This document shows positions 1-9,581 of a stretch of DNA of 38,044 nt, piece by piece (within the stretch, counting starts at the first letter, position 1; every line of letters starts with the position of its first letter). Position numbers and translations under genes: made by a program. Origin of the DNA: Methylobacterium sp. J-026 (lineage in GTDB: Bacteria > Pseudomonadota > Alphaproteobacteria > Rhizobiales > Beijerinckiaceae); contig NZ_JAKSYC010000294.1 of assembly GCF_022829585.1 (NCBI RefSeq), forward strand, positions 1 through 38,044. The letters run 5' to 3'. The notes under the pieces were generated by a model, which worked only from the letters and a program-made list of their open reading frames with translations, was not told the DNA's origin and searched no databases.

Positions 1-1235
1 GCCAGCAGGTTGGTCTGCCCGGCGATCGAGGAGATCAACCCAACCACGTTGCTGATCTGCTCGACGGTACCGCTCAGTTCGTTGACCAGCGCCCCTGTGC
101 GGTCAGCCTCGTCCACCGCCTGCCGGGCGAGGGACGCGGAGCCATCCACTTGCCGTCCAATCTCCTGGACGGAGGCTCCGAGTTCCTCGGCCGCCGCCGC
201 GACGGTGTTGACGTTGGAGGCGGCTTCCTCCGCTGCGGCGGCCACGGCAGTCGACTGGCTCGCTGTCTCCGCAGCAGTCCCGCTCATCACGCCGGCAGTG
301 GCCTGCAACTCGGTGGCGGAGGCCGAGACCGTGCCGATGATCCCGCCCACCGTCGCCTCGAAGCTGTCGGCCATCTGCCGCATCCCCGCCTTGCGCTGCT
401 CCTCGGCGGCCAGCCGGGCCTGAGCCATCTCGGCCTCAAGCTGGCGGGTGCGGATCAGGTTGTTCTTGAACACCTGCACCGCCCCAGCCATCGCCCCGAC
501 CTCGTCTCGGCGGGAGCGGTCTGGCACCTCGACCGAGATGTCGCCGCCGGCCAAAGCCGTCATCGCCCCGGTCATGCGGCGGATCAGGCGCGAGACGCCG
601 AGCCCGATCGACAGCGCCACTCCACCCACGACAAGCAGCGCCCCGCCCGCCCCGACCATCAGCGTGAACAGCGCCGACCGGGTCTGCGCGGCGGTATCAT
701 CGGTGTAGATGCCCGACCCAACGATCCACCCCCAGGGCGCAAAGCCCTGCACGTAGGAGATCTTGGCCACCGGCTCGGTCGCGCCGGGCTTCGGCCAACG
801 ATAGGACACGAACCCGGCGCCTGATCGCTTCACCTTCGCGACCATCTCGACAAACAGGTGCTTGCCGGTCGGGTCAGCGACATCGGCGATGTCTCGACCG
901 ATCAGCTCAGCCTTGGGATGTTGGATCATGCGGGGGTGCATGTCCTGGATCCAGAAGTACTCGGCATCGGCGTAGTGGAGGTCGGCGATCGTGGCCCGTG
1001 CTGCCGCCTGAGCAGCCTCGTGCGACATACGCCCGGCTCGCTCCTCGCCCTCGAAGTGCGCCAGCACGCCGGAAGCAGCCTCGACGAGGTCGCGGGTCTG
1101 GATCTCGCGCGCGTCCAAGAGCGTGCCCGACAAAGTCCAAGCCGACAATCCAACCAACGCGCTCATGCCGAGCAGAGCAGCGCCGGTGATGACCTGGATG
1201 CGCGGTCTGATGCCAAAAGTCAGGGGAAGCTTCAC
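1..1235 (-). CDS. Methyl-accepting chemotaxis protein with single-Cache sensor domain (3' end outside window)
   Basis: This is a transmembrane chemoreceptor that would relay periplasmic ligand binding to the CheA/CheW array. Reading from a GTG at 1235 I see TM1 (about residues 14-36), then an extracellular sCache_2-type domain with the family signature YFWIQDMHPRMIQHP, the stretch GFVSYRWPKPG and the end motif WGWIVGSGIYTDD. TM2 follows (about 190-212), then HAMP with the typical DEVGAMAGAVQVFKNN segment, then the methylation-helix region. The sequence is cut at AGQTNLL, just before the conserved cytoplasmic hairpin tip, so about 411 codons are present. The GTG start is forced by an in-frame TGA 18 bases upstream, and a weak AGGG ribosome site precedes it. 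Ligand is unknown; related sCache_2 receptors often sense small organic acids, but nothing here proves that. Confidence 0.93.
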   Translation of the reverse strand, partial: MKLPLTFGIRPRIQVITGAALLGMSALVGLSAWTLSGTLLDAREIQTRDLVEAASGVLAHFEGEERAGRMSHEAAQAAARATIADLHYADAEYFWIQDMHPRMIQHPKAELIGRDIADVADPTGKHLFVEMVAKVKRSGAGFVSYRWPKPGATEPVAKISYVQGFAPWGWIVGSGIYTDDTAAQTRSALFTLMVGAGGALLVVGGVALSIGLGVSRLIRRMTGAMTALAGGDISVEVPDRSRRDEVGAMAGAVQVFKNNLIRTRQLEAEMAQARLAAEEQRKAGMRQMADSFEATVGGIIGTVSASATELQATAGVMSGTAAETASQSTAVAAAAEEAASNVNTVAAAAEELGASVQEIGRQVDGSASLARQAVDEADRTGALVNELSGTVEQISNVVGLISSIAGQTNLL

Positions 1236-1494
1236 AGGGGCCCTCGTGTGGCATCACTTTGCGACCACGGATCATCCGCAGCCAATGGGTGGATGATTGG
1301 CGTGGGGCATCGGGCCTCACGTGCGCGGACAATTCAGAATACGTGTGAATTTTTTTATACCAATACGAAGCTTTCACATCTATTTGATTAATCTACCTGT
1401 GGTAGAAACGCAGGTTGTATTGCATTTGATAGATCGTCCTATGACGCGCTTTATTCGAGCCGATCATGATCCGGTAGCGGCATAGGGGACGGAC
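1236..1494. other. AT-rich intergenic region between divergent chemoreceptor and small exported protein genes
   Basis: About 1336-1480 is markedly richer in A/T than the surrounding sequence and probably holds the promoters of the two divergent genes. It contains a short hairpin (CTACC-TGT-GGTAG, 1393-1405) and a perfect palindrome GATCATGATC (1462-1471) 23 bases upstream of the next start codon. I could not assign a convincing -35/-10 pair. Open frames across it are shadows. Confidence 0.4.
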
Positions 1495-1662
1495 ATGCGT
1501 TTGATCGGATCGATGGCTGGCTTGATGGTGCTGGCGGGACTGTGTGCACTACCGTCGGCGGTGGCTCTGGCCGGATGGGATCAAACGCCGCAAATCGCGT
1601 CGCTCAGCACTACTTGGCGCGATCCCGACGGGCTGTTCGCCCGGTTTGGCGTAGCGCCCTGA
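1495..1662 (+). CDS. Small putatively exported protein, 55 aa
   Basis: A short gene with a clear secretion signal. The ATG at 1495 follows a good ribosome site (AGGGGACGG, ending about 3 bases upstream). The first 26 residues look like a Sec signal peptide: MRLIGS, then the hydrophobic run MAGLMVLAGLCALP, then SAVALA with an Ala-X-Ala-type cleavage site. The mature part would be only about 29 residues (GWDQTPQIAS onward, ending RFGVAP). No family is recognised. Such a short mature chain could be a small periplasmic protein, or the N-terminal remnant of a longer gene broken by the TGA at 1660; the two downstream frames show no convincing continuation. Confidence 0.5.
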   Translation: MRLIGSMAGLMVLAGLCALPSAVALAGWDQTPQIASLSTTWRDPDGLFARFGVAP

Positions 1663-2201
1663 CTATGCCTTGGACCCCGTCCGTGCGTCCCCGCCACCAG
1701 TGCTTTCCACCGTGCCAGCGAGCACGCTTTGGGTGACTTGGTTCCGGTCCGCGAACTCCCATACGGGCCCGCAGCCCAAAGCTGCAGCAGAGACCGGACA
1801 GATGGCAGCAATCGACATCGTGCCTACACACCAAAAGCCACTTGCGTTCCAGGGGGTGTCCACAGATGGGAAGCTGCTGGTCCGCTTCTGGGCGTCGGAT
1901 GCATCAAAGCGGGCATCGCCGCGTGGAGCGTTCACGACCCTTTACCGACCCTCAGAAGGTCCGCTTCTCGGCAGCTCGGCAGACGATGACCTGCGAACGG
2001 AACGGGTGGTTTTGCAACGGCCGGCCTCCGGACGATAAGTGAGCTGGAGCCGACCTTGCAACTCGGGGCGCTATCGCCGCGAGGGACGCCATCGCGTCTG
2101 GGTTGACTAAAGCGACGGCCGATCCGCGCGAGGGGGTGAAGCGCGAACCGGCCGTCTATCACCCGCTCGAAGTTGTTGGGTGATCTGGTGAAGCAGCGGT
2201 C
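1663..2201. other. Intergenic stretch without a convincing gene
   Basis: Open frames exist on both strands (for example 1670-2038 plus and 1663-1935 minus), but their third-position GC is well below that of the true genes here. None has a recognisable domain, and only weak ribosome sites are seen. It may be decayed coding sequence. The last part lies just downstream of the efflux transporter stop codon. Confidence 0.4.
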
Positions 2202-3779
2202 TCAGTGAGCCTCGACGGGACCCGAGGACCGCTGCGGCTTCTTGATGATTGCAATCACGGCGAGGCTGAGCACGAGGCTCACGCCGACGAGGTAGAAGCC
2301 GTCCGCGTAGGCCATGACGGTGGCCTCGCGGCGGACCTGTTGCGCCAGCATGCCCAGCGCCGCGCCCTTGGCGGCAAGCGGGTCGGTGATGCGGGCGTGC
2401 ATCCCAGCGGCGAGCGCCGCGAGGCGCTCCTGGGTTCGGGTCCCGTTGACGGTGATCGCCTCGGCTAGAACCGAGAAGTGCATGTGCTCGCGTCGGTCGA
2501 TCATCGTCGACAGCATGGCGATGCCGATCGAGCCACCGAGGTTACGCATCATGTTCGACAGCGCTGAAGCGTCCGCCGTATCCCGGGGCCCCAGACCCGC
2601 CGTCGAGAGCTGCGAGAGCGGGATGGTGAACAGCGGCTGGCCGATGGCCCGCATCAGTTGCGGCAGGATCAGCTGGTCGGCCCCGACATCGTGGGTCAGC
2701 CCGACGTTGATCCAGCAACTCGCGATGAAGAACAGCGTGCCGGTGACAACCAGAAGCCGCGCGTCGAAGGTCCGCATCAGCAGGGGCATCATCGGGAACA
2801 GGATCAGCTGCGGCAGGCCCGACCACATCACCACGTAGCCGATCTGCTGGGCGTTGTAGCCCTGGATCTGCGCGCAGTAGACCGGGATGATGTAGATCGA
2901 CCCGAACGAGACCGCGCCCAGCACGGTCATCAGCACGCAGGCGCCGCCGACCGAGCGGTTGGCCAGCACCCGCAGGTTGATGAACGGGCGCTCGGTCGTG
3001 AGTTCGCGGACGATGAACCCGGTGATGCCGGCCGCCGCTAGCAGCGACATGTTCACGATGATCTGGGACCCGAACCAATCCTTGCGCTGCCCCTCCTCCA
3101 GCACGTAGGTCAGGGCCGGCAGGCCGGTCGCCATCAGGCCGATGCCGATCCAATCGCCCTTGAGCAGCTCGCCCCAGCGCGCGGGAACGCTGTCGAAGGC
3201 GCCGAGCTGGATCGCCGCCGCCACGGGTCCGAAGATCAGGTTCAGGTAGAAGATGTAGTGCCAGGATAGGTTGTCGGTGAGCCAGCCGCCCACCGTCGGG
3301 CCGATGGCGGGCGCGAAGGTCGCGGTAAGCCCGAACAGCGCGATGCCGATCGGCTGCTGCGCCTTCGAGAGCCGCGTGCGCACGATCACGATGGCGGTCG
3401 GGATCAGCACGCCGCCGGTGAAGCCTTGGCCCGCCCGGAACAGGATCATCTGGCTCAGGGTGGTCGAGAGCGCGCAGGCCAGCGAGAAGGCGGTGAACAG
3501 CATCGTGTTCACCGCGAGGTAACGACGCAGGCCGATCACTGAGGACAGCCAGCCAGTGAGCGGGATCACGATGATCTCGGCCATCAGGTAGGCGGTGGAG
3601 ATCCAGCTCCCCTCCTCCGTGGAGGCGCCGAGCGCCCCCTGGATGTCGGCGAGCGAGGCGTTGGTGATCTGGATGTCGAGGATCGCCGTGAAGGCGCCGA
3701 GGATCGCGCCGAACACGGCGAGCCAGTCCCGGGCACTCGCCTTCGCGGGAGCGATGCCTGCGGCGGCGGCAGCGCTCAT
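2202..3779 (-). CDS. emrB: DHA2-family MFS multidrug efflux permease (EmrB/QacA type), 525 aa
   Basis: This is an inner-membrane proton-coupled drug exporter, expected to work with the adjacent membrane-fusion protein and an outer-membrane channel as an EmrAB-TolC-like pump. The length (525 aa) and run of about 14 hydrophobic segments fit the DHA2 family. The first membrane helix carries the family signature LDIQITNASLADIQ, followed by WISTAYLMAEIIVIPLTGWL. The central loop has GPTVGGWLTDNLSWHYIFYLN, typical of motif C in antiporters. The ATG at 3779 overlaps the stop codon of the upstream emrA gene (ATGA), so the two are translationally coupled. A longer open frame extends upstream to 5243, but that part is a shadow of emrA. 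Substrate is not predictable; hydrophobic toxicants or antibiotics are usual for the family. Confidence 0.93.
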   Translation of the reverse strand: MSAAAAAGIAPAKASARDWLAVFGAILGAFTAILDIQITNASLADIQGALGASTEEGSWISTAYLMAEIIVIPLTGWLSSVIGLRRYLAVNTMLFTAFSLACALSTTLSQMILFRAGQGFTGGVLIPTAIVIVRTRLSKAQQPIGIALFGLTATFAPAIGPTVGGWLTDNLSWHYIFYLNLIFGPVAAAIQLGAFDSVPARWGELLKGDWIGIGLMATGLPALTYVLEEGQRKDWFGSQIIVNMSLLAAAGITGFIVRELTTERPFINLRVLANRSVGGACVLMTVLGAVSFGSIYIIPVYCAQIQGYNAQQIGYVVMWSGLPQLILFPMMPLLMRTFDARLLVVTGTLFFIASCWINVGLTHDVGADQLILPQLMRAIGQPLFTIPLSQLSTAGLGPRDTADASALSNMMRNLGGSIGIAMLSTMIDRREHMHFSVLAEAITVNGTRTQERLAALAAGMHARITDPLAAKGAALGMLAQQVRREATVMAYADGFYLVGVSLVLSLAVIAIIKKPQRSSGPVEAH

Positions 3780-4987
3780 TGCGGCAGCGCCTCGCTGACG
3801 AGCGAGGGCGAGGCCTTGCTCTGGCGCGGCTGGACCTGCTCGATAGGATCTTGCGTATGGACCGTGGCCTCGACCGAGAGGCCGGGACGCAGGCGGGCGA
3901 GCTGCGGATCTGTGTCGTCCAGGGCGACGCGCACGGGCACGCGCTGCACCACCTTGGTGAAATTGCCGGTGGCGTTCTCGGGCGGCAGCAGGGCGAACTG
4001 GGCGCCGGTGCCCGGGGAGAAGCTCTCGATCCGGCCCTGGAATTCGTGGTCCCCGAAGGCATCCACCGTGAACGTCACGCGCTGGCCCTCGACCATGTGG
4101 CCGGTCTGGGTCTCCTTGAAGTTCGCCACGCAGTAGATGTCCCGGCCCATCGGCACGAGGGTCAGGAGGCCGGTGCCGGCCGAGACGACCTGGCCGACCC
4201 GCAGCGCCCGGTCGCCGGCGACGCCGTCGATCGGGGCGGTGACGGTGGTGTAGCTCAGGTCGAGCGTCACCCCCTCGACCTTGGCCTGCGCTCCGGCGAG
4301 GCTCGCCCGGGTGCTGGCTTCGAGCGCCTTCAGGCTGTCGATCTGCTTCTCCGCCGCGTCGAGGGAGGCGGCGGCCTTGTCGCGGGCGGCGTGGCGCTGG
4401 CGCAGGTCGGCATCCGCCTGCTGCTGGCGCTGGACCGTGCCCGAGCCGGTCTGCAGCAGGTTCTGGTAGCGGGTGTATTCCTGCTGCGAGAAGGTCAGCG
4501 CGGCCTCGGCATTGGCGAGATCGGCCCGCGACGAGGCGACCTGCGCCCGCTGCTGGATGATGGCCGAGGCGACGCCCAGGATCTGCGCCTTGTCCTTCTC
4601 GACCTCGGCCTCGGCCTGCTTGAGCTGGACCCGGTAGGACCGGTCGTCGAGGCGGGCGATCACGGCGCCGGCCTTCACCGGCTGGTTGTCGCCGACCATC
4701 ACCTCCGCGACGATGCCGGCGACGCGTGGCGCCACCGTGACCTTGTCGGACTGCAGATAGGCGTCGTCGGTGGTCTCGAGGAAGCGCCCGATGGTCCACC
4801 AGTGCCAGCCGTAGCTCCCCGCCCCGCCGAGGGCGAGCAGCCCGACCAGGGGCAGGACGACCCGCGCCCGGCCGCGCCGCGGCTTCACCGCGGGGGTCGG
4901 GACAGGCGCCGCGCCGCCCGCGACGGGCGCCGTGCCGCCCGCAACTGGGTCGGCGCTCTTGAAGCTGTCGCTGCGACGTGCGTCCAT
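3776..4987 (-). CDS. emrA: HlyD/EmrA-type periplasmic adaptor (membrane fusion protein), 403 aa
   Basis: This adaptor links the inner-membrane permease to an outer-membrane channel. It has a short Pro/Ala-rich cytoplasmic N-terminus, one membrane anchor (about residues 43-64, VVLPLVGLLALGGAGSYGW), then the barrel-sandwich lipoyl-like half motif DKVTVAPRVAGIVAEVMVGD. A long alpha-helical coiled coil (about 125-240, rich in Ala, Glu and Gln) follows, then the second lipoyl half (TTVTAPIDGVAGDRALRVGQ) and the beta-barrel. The length is normal for EmrA. It is first in an operon with emrB, with a 4-bp overlap. The start ATG at 4987 lies 17 bases from a 21-bp palindrome that is probably the operator for the divergent TetR repressor. 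No clear ribosome site was seen. Confidence 0.93.
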   Translation of the reverse strand: MDARRSDSFKSADPVAGGTAPVAGGAAPVPTPAVKPRRGRARVVLPLVGLLALGGAGSYGWHWWTIGRFLETTDDAYLQSDKVTVAPRVAGIVAEVMVGDNQPVKAGAVIARLDDRSYRVQLKQAEAEVEKDKAQILGVASAIIQQRAQVASSRADLANAEAALTFSQQEYTRYQNLLQTGSGTVQRQQQADADLRQRHAARDKAAASLDAAEKQIDSLKALEASTRASLAGAQAKVEGVTLDLSYTTVTAPIDGVAGDRALRVGQVVSAGTGLLTLVPMGRDIYCVANFKETQTGHMVEGQRVTFTVDAFGDHEFQGRIESFSPGTGAQFALLPPENATGNFTKVVQRVPVRVALDDTDPQLARLRPGLSVEATVHTQDPIEQVQPRQSKASPSLVSEALPQ

Positions 4988-5004
4988 CAGGTCTGGCCAG
5001 AATT

Positions 5005-5025
5005 AAAACGGTACGGTATCGTTTT
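5005..5025. promoter_or_regulatory. Probable TetR operator (21-bp near-perfect palindrome)
   Basis: The divergent emrA/tetR gap contains half-sites AAAACGGTAC (5005-5014) and GTATCGTTTT (5016-5025) around a central G. Only one symmetric base pair (positions 7 and 15) departs from perfect dyad symmetry. The form AAAACG-rTAC-n-GTAy-CGTTTT resembles known TetR-family operators. Its position 17 bases upstream of emrA and 39 bases upstream of the repressor start suits autoregulation plus repression of the pump. Confidence 0.75.
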
Positions 5026-5064
5026 GATAATCCGAACGACGCTGTCAGGCAAGGAGGATCGCGG

Positions 5065-5739
5065 GTGACGGTCACGGAGATCGAGGGGGCGGAGGCCGGG
5101 CCGCGGCGGGGCGGCCGGCCGACCCGCGCGGAGGCGACCCGGCGCGAGGCGCACCTGATCGCCGTGGCGACGGCCCTGTTCCTGGAGCGGGGCTTCGACG
5201 CCACCTCCATCGACGCGGTGGCCGAGGCCGCCGGGATGAGCAAGCCGACCGTCTACGCCCGCTACCGCGACAAGCGGGCCCTGTTCGAGGCGGTGCTGCG
5301 CGAGCGGATCGCCGCCTGGCTGGCGCCCCTGGCGGCGGCCGCCGAGGCGCAGGCGGCCCAGGCCGGGACCGACGATGTCGAGGCGACCCTGCACGATCTG
5401 AGCCGCACCCTGCTGGCCCACGGGCAGTCGCCGGGGGCGGCGATGCTCAAGCGCAACCTCGTGGCCCAGGCCCTGCAGTTCCCCGAGCTTGCCCGCCTCG
5501 CCCACGAGGAGGGCTGGCTGCGCGGCGTGCGCGCGGTGGCGCAGCTCCTCGACGCCCTCGCCCGGCGCGGGCGGATCGCGGTGGCGGACCCTGAGATCGC
5601 CGCCGACCTGTTCCTCAGCCTCGTCCTCGGCCGGTCGTCCCAGGCGTCCCTCTACGGCATCGCCACCGACCCGGAGACCCAGGAGCGGCGGCGGCAGGCG
5701 GCGGTGCGCCTGTTCCTCGACGGGGTGCGCCCGCGCTGA
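5065..5739 (+). CDS. TetR/AcrR-family transcriptional regulator, 224 aa
   Basis: This is a ligand-responsive repressor, most likely of the divergent emrAB operon and of itself. Residues about 28-75 form the TetR DNA-binding domain, with the recognisable helix-turn-helix TSIDAVAEAAGMSKPTVYARY followed by RDKRALFEAVL. The rest is the helical ligand-binding/dimerisation domain, similar in layout to AefR-like regulators with a C-terminal TetR_C domain. I chose the GTG at 5065 because AAGGAGGA (5051-5058) sits 6 bases upstream. The open frame continues upstream to 4978, but that extension would run through the operator palindrome and into emrA. The inducing ligand is unknown. Confidence 0.9.
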   Translation: MTVTEIEGAEAGPRRGGRPTRAEATRREAHLIAVATALFLERGFDATSIDAVAEAAGMSKPTVYARYRDKRALFEAVLRERIAAWLAPLAAAAEAQAAQAGTDDVEATLHDLSRTLLAHGQSPGAAMLKRNLVAQALQFPELARLAHEEGWLRGVRAVAQLLDALARRGRIAVADPEIAADLFLSLVLGRSSQASLYGIATDPETQERRRQAAVRLFLDGVRPR

Positions 5740-5796
5740 CCGGCGGCCGGCGCCGGAATGTTGTTGGGCGGCCCGGGCCGCGCTATGTTCGGGAGT

Positions 5797-5928
5797 GGGA
5801 CCGGCGGTAGCCGCCGCCGGTCCCTGGCATCACCCGCTCACGCGGGTCAGCCAAATCCAGACAAACGGGTGGACGGCGAGGCGGAGTCGGAAGCTCCACT
5901 CGCCGTCTGCCTGTCTGGACCATGCCAG
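5797..5928. ncRNA. Candidate structured RNA: strong hairpin plus three-way junction
   Basis: The gap between tetR and trcR folds extensively by eye. P0 is a perfect 11-bp stem, GGGACCGGCGG (5797-5807) with CCGCCGGTCCC (5814-5824). Next is a three-way junction closed by CTGGCAT (5824-5830) with ATGCCAG (5922-5928). It encloses P2, ACCCGC (5832-5837) with GCGGGT (5842-5847) and a TCAC loop, and P3, CCAGACA (5857-5863) with TGTCTGG (5912-5918). P3 contains a second 9-bp stem GACGGCGAG/CTCGCCGTC and an apical GGAG/CTCC stem. P0 may act as the tetR terminator, though no T-run follows. Whether this is a small RNA, a 5' leader element of trcR or a dispersed repeat cannot be told from one copy; orientation is also unknown. 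Confidence 0.35.
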
Positions 5929-6207
5929 AGAGATGACCATCCTCTGCACTCCCGGCCGCAACCGGCCGCGTGCGGCCTTCGCGGGTGAGTCGGTCAGGCT
6001 CACGGCCCGTTTGTAGCCGGCCTCCGGACGCCGGTTAATCGATCCGCGGCCGCCGAACCCTCGAACCCGCGATTGCGCCCCTCCCGGCCCCGGCCTATAG
6101 TGCCTCATCCCCATTCAACAGCGTGAGACGGGACATCCGGATCGACCATCCGGAGCCCGCGGCCCGATGCCCGGCCCCCGTCCCGCCAGGCCGGAGCACG
6201 AGAAGAC
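5929..6207. other. Leader region upstream of trcR
   Basis: No gene is seen. Further small hairpins occur, for example AGAGATG with CATCCTCT near 5928-5945, and a GC-rich repeat of CCGGCCGC around 5953-5970. The promoter of trcR should lie here, but I cannot pick its boxes with confidence. Confidence 0.3.
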
Positions 6208-6915
6208 ATGTCCCAGGGTCCGCTGATGCCCAAGGCGACCGCCGTCTGGCTGGTCGAGAACACCTCGCTCGCCTTCGAGCAGATCGCCGATTTCTGCAAG
6301 CTGCACCCGCTGGAGGTGAAGGGCATCGCCGACGGCGAGGTCGCGGCCGGCATCAAGGGGCTCGATCCGGTCTCCACCGGCCAGCTCACCCGCGACGAGA
6401 TCGAGAAGGCCCAGAAGGCGCCGCACTACAAGCTCAAGCCCGCCGTCTCGAAGGTGAAGCTGCCGGAGGTGAAGCGCACCACCAAGGGGCCGCGCTACAC
6501 CCCCTTGTCCCGCCGCCAGGACCGGCCGAACGCCATCCTCTGGCTGCTGCGCAACCACCCCGAGTTGAAGGATGCGCAGATCATCCGCCTGGTCGGCACC
6601 ACCAAGTCGACCATCCAGCAGATCCGCGAGCGCACCCACTGGAATTCGGGCTCGCTCCAGCCGATGGACCCGGTGACGCTGGGGCTCGCCACCCAGATCA
6701 ACCTCGACTTCGAGGTCCAGCGCGCGGCGGCCGACCGCCCGGCCGCGGTGGCGGCCGAGTCCGGGGCCTCGCTCCTGCCCACGGAAATCTCCACGGCCCG
6801 GGAGTCCGAGCCCGAGGAGGCGGAGGAGCATGGCGGGCGCGAGGAGCGGCTCGATGCCGATTCGGTCTTCGCCAAGCTCAAGGGCCGGCACCAGGACGAG
6901 GACGACGAGGCGTAG
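6208..6915 (+). CDS. trcR: TrcR-like cell-cycle transcriptional regulator (DUF1013), 235 aa
   Basis: This protein is conserved across alphaproteobacteria and annotated as cell-cycle transcriptional regulator TrcR, thought to bind DNA and act in the CtrA-linked cell-cycle network. The N-terminus shows the family opening PKATAVWLVENTSLAFEQI with FCKLHPLEVKGIADGEVA. A central block RPNAILWLLRNHPELKDAQI then LVGTTKSTIQQIRERTHWN resembles a helix-turn-helix. The C-terminal 60 residues are acidic and low-complexity, ending in DEDDEA. The start at 6208 (MSQGPLMPK) is preceded by a weak GAGAAG site; the Met at 6226 is a possible alternative. It is convergent with the amidohydrolase gene downstream. 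Family assignment is confident; the detailed role is from the family, not from this sequence. Confidence 0.9.
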   Translation: MSQGPLMPKATAVWLVENTSLAFEQIADFCKLHPLEVKGIADGEVAAGIKGLDPVSTGQLTRDEIEKAQKAPHYKLKPAVSKVKLPEVKRTTKGPRYTPLSRRQDRPNAILWLLRNHPELKDAQIIRLVGTTKSTIQQIRERTHWNSGSLQPMDPVTLGLATQINLDFEVQRAAADRPAAVAAESGASLLPTEISTARESEPEEAEEHGGREERLDADSVFAKLKGRHQDEDDEA

Positions 6916-6957
6916 CCCGTCCGTTCACGGGGCCGCGACACGGAGGTGGCGCGGGGT

Positions 6958-7986
6958 TCAGGTCCGGGCGGCGTCGAAGGCCGCCAGGAACGCCGCGAGG
7001 TTCTCGGGCAGGGCGGCGCAGAGATAGCCGCCCTCCTGCACGAGGGCCGTGGGCAGCCCGGCCCGGGCGATCCGCGCCGCCGCGCCGGCGAAGCCCGCCC
7101 GGGTGACGCTCAGGGCGCCGATCGGGTCGTCCCCGGCGGCGTCGAGGCCGAGCGCCACCACGAGCCCGCGGGCGCCCCGCGCGGCGATGGCCGCGAGCCC
7201 CGCCTCCACGGCGGCGAGCCAGGGCCCGTCGCCCGAACCCTCGGGCAGCGGCAGGTTGCGGTTGAAGCCCGCCCCCGCCCCCGCGCCGGTCTCGTCGGCA
7301 TAGCCCGCGTAGAACGGGAAATAGTTCGCCGGATCGGCATGCACCGAGACCGTGAGGATGTCGGCGCGCGTGTAGAAGATCCCCTGCGTGCCGTTGCCGT
7401 GATGCACGTCGATGTCGAGGATCGCCACCGGACCGCCGGTGGCGGCGCGCATTCGGGCGGCCGCGATCGCGCTGTTGTTCAGGAAGCAGAAGCCGCCGGC
7501 GGACTCCGCGTAGGCGTGGTGGCCGGGCGGCCGGCACAGGGCGTAGGCCTGGCCCAGGGCCAGGGCGGCATCGGCGGCCGCGACGGCGCATTGCGCCGCG
7601 CCGTAGACCGCGGGCCATGTCCCGGCGCGGATCGGCGTCGAGGTGTCGGCCATGTAGAGGCCGGCGAGCCCGAGGAGGCCGGCGGGCTTCCGGTGCATCT
7701 GTGGCCGGGCGAAGGCGCCGGTGAGGATCTCGTCGGCGATGCCCGGCATCTCCGCCCCGCGCGTCCAGGCCTCGGCCAGGAACGCGACGTAGTCGGGATC
7801 GTGGACCGCGTGAATCGGGCCGAGGCCATGGTCGCCCGGCTCCGCCAGGACGTGGCCGCCCTGCAGCGCCGCGTCGCGCAGGATCGCGTAGCGCGCGGCC
7901 TGCTCGGGATGCGGGATCGGCGTGCCGCGCCGCATGTAGAGCGCGGGATCGTGCCGGGCCGAGTCGGGGCTGTGGAGGACGCGCAT
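6958..7986 (-). CDS. Histone deacetylase-family / acetylpolyamine amidohydrolase-like protein, 342 aa
   Basis: This is a zinc-dependent deacetylase of the arginase/deacetylase superfamily, probably acting on acetylated small amines or lysines in the cytoplasm. The hallmark motifs are all present in order: RPPGHHA, GFCFLNNSAIAA, the zinc-ligand block ILDIDVHHGNGTQGIFY, then LGLDAAGDDPIG with the last metal ligand, and QEGGY with the transition-state tyrosine. The length matches bacterial class II HDAC-like enzymes. It is encoded alone on the minus strand, 42 bases from convergent trcR. The substrate cannot be told; acetylpolyamine hydrolysis is the commonest suggestion for relatives. Confidence 0.9.
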   Translation of the reverse strand: MRVLHSPDSARHDPALYMRRGTPIPHPEQAARYAILRDAALQGGHVLAEPGDHGLGPIHAVHDPDYVAFLAEAWTRGAEMPGIADEILTGAFARPQMHRKPAGLLGLAGLYMADTSTPIRAGTWPAVYGAAQCAVAAADAALALGQAYALCRPPGHHAYAESAGGFCFLNNSAIAAARMRAATGGPVAILDIDVHHGNGTQGIFYTRADILTVSVHADPANYFPFYAGYADETGAGAGAGFNRNLPLPEGSGDGPWLAAVEAGLAAIAARGARGLVVALGLDAAGDDPIGALSVTRAGFAGAAARIARAGLPTALVQEGGYLCAALPENLAAFLAAFDAART

Positions 7987-8165
7987 CCCGCGAGGCTAGC
8001 GCATCGTCCCGGACATCGGAACCACGACGATGCTGTAGGTCCTTGATTTCGCATCCTCTTCTTCCGGAAGCCGGAGGCCGCCTTTCGGGATGATGCTCCC
8101 GACCGCCCCGCGCCGACGCGGAATCCGGTCCGGCGAGAGGGGATCGGGGGCGATCGAACGCCGCG

Positions 8166-9581
<1,416 letters not shown>

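Noticed and set aside
1663..2038. Open frames on both strands (plus 1670-2038, minus 1663-1935) after the small exported protein
   Set aside because: Third-position GC is low for this genome, no domain is visible and the two frames overlap each other; kept only as unassigned intergenic sequence.
4978..5064. Upstream extension of the TetR gene
   Set aside because: It would overlap emrA and run through the operator palindrome; the GTG at 5065 has a strong ribosome site.
3780..5243. Upstream extension of the emrB frame as a 1013-residue protein
   Set aside because: It is a shadow of emrA in another frame; low-complexity Arg/Pro/Gly product and no homology.
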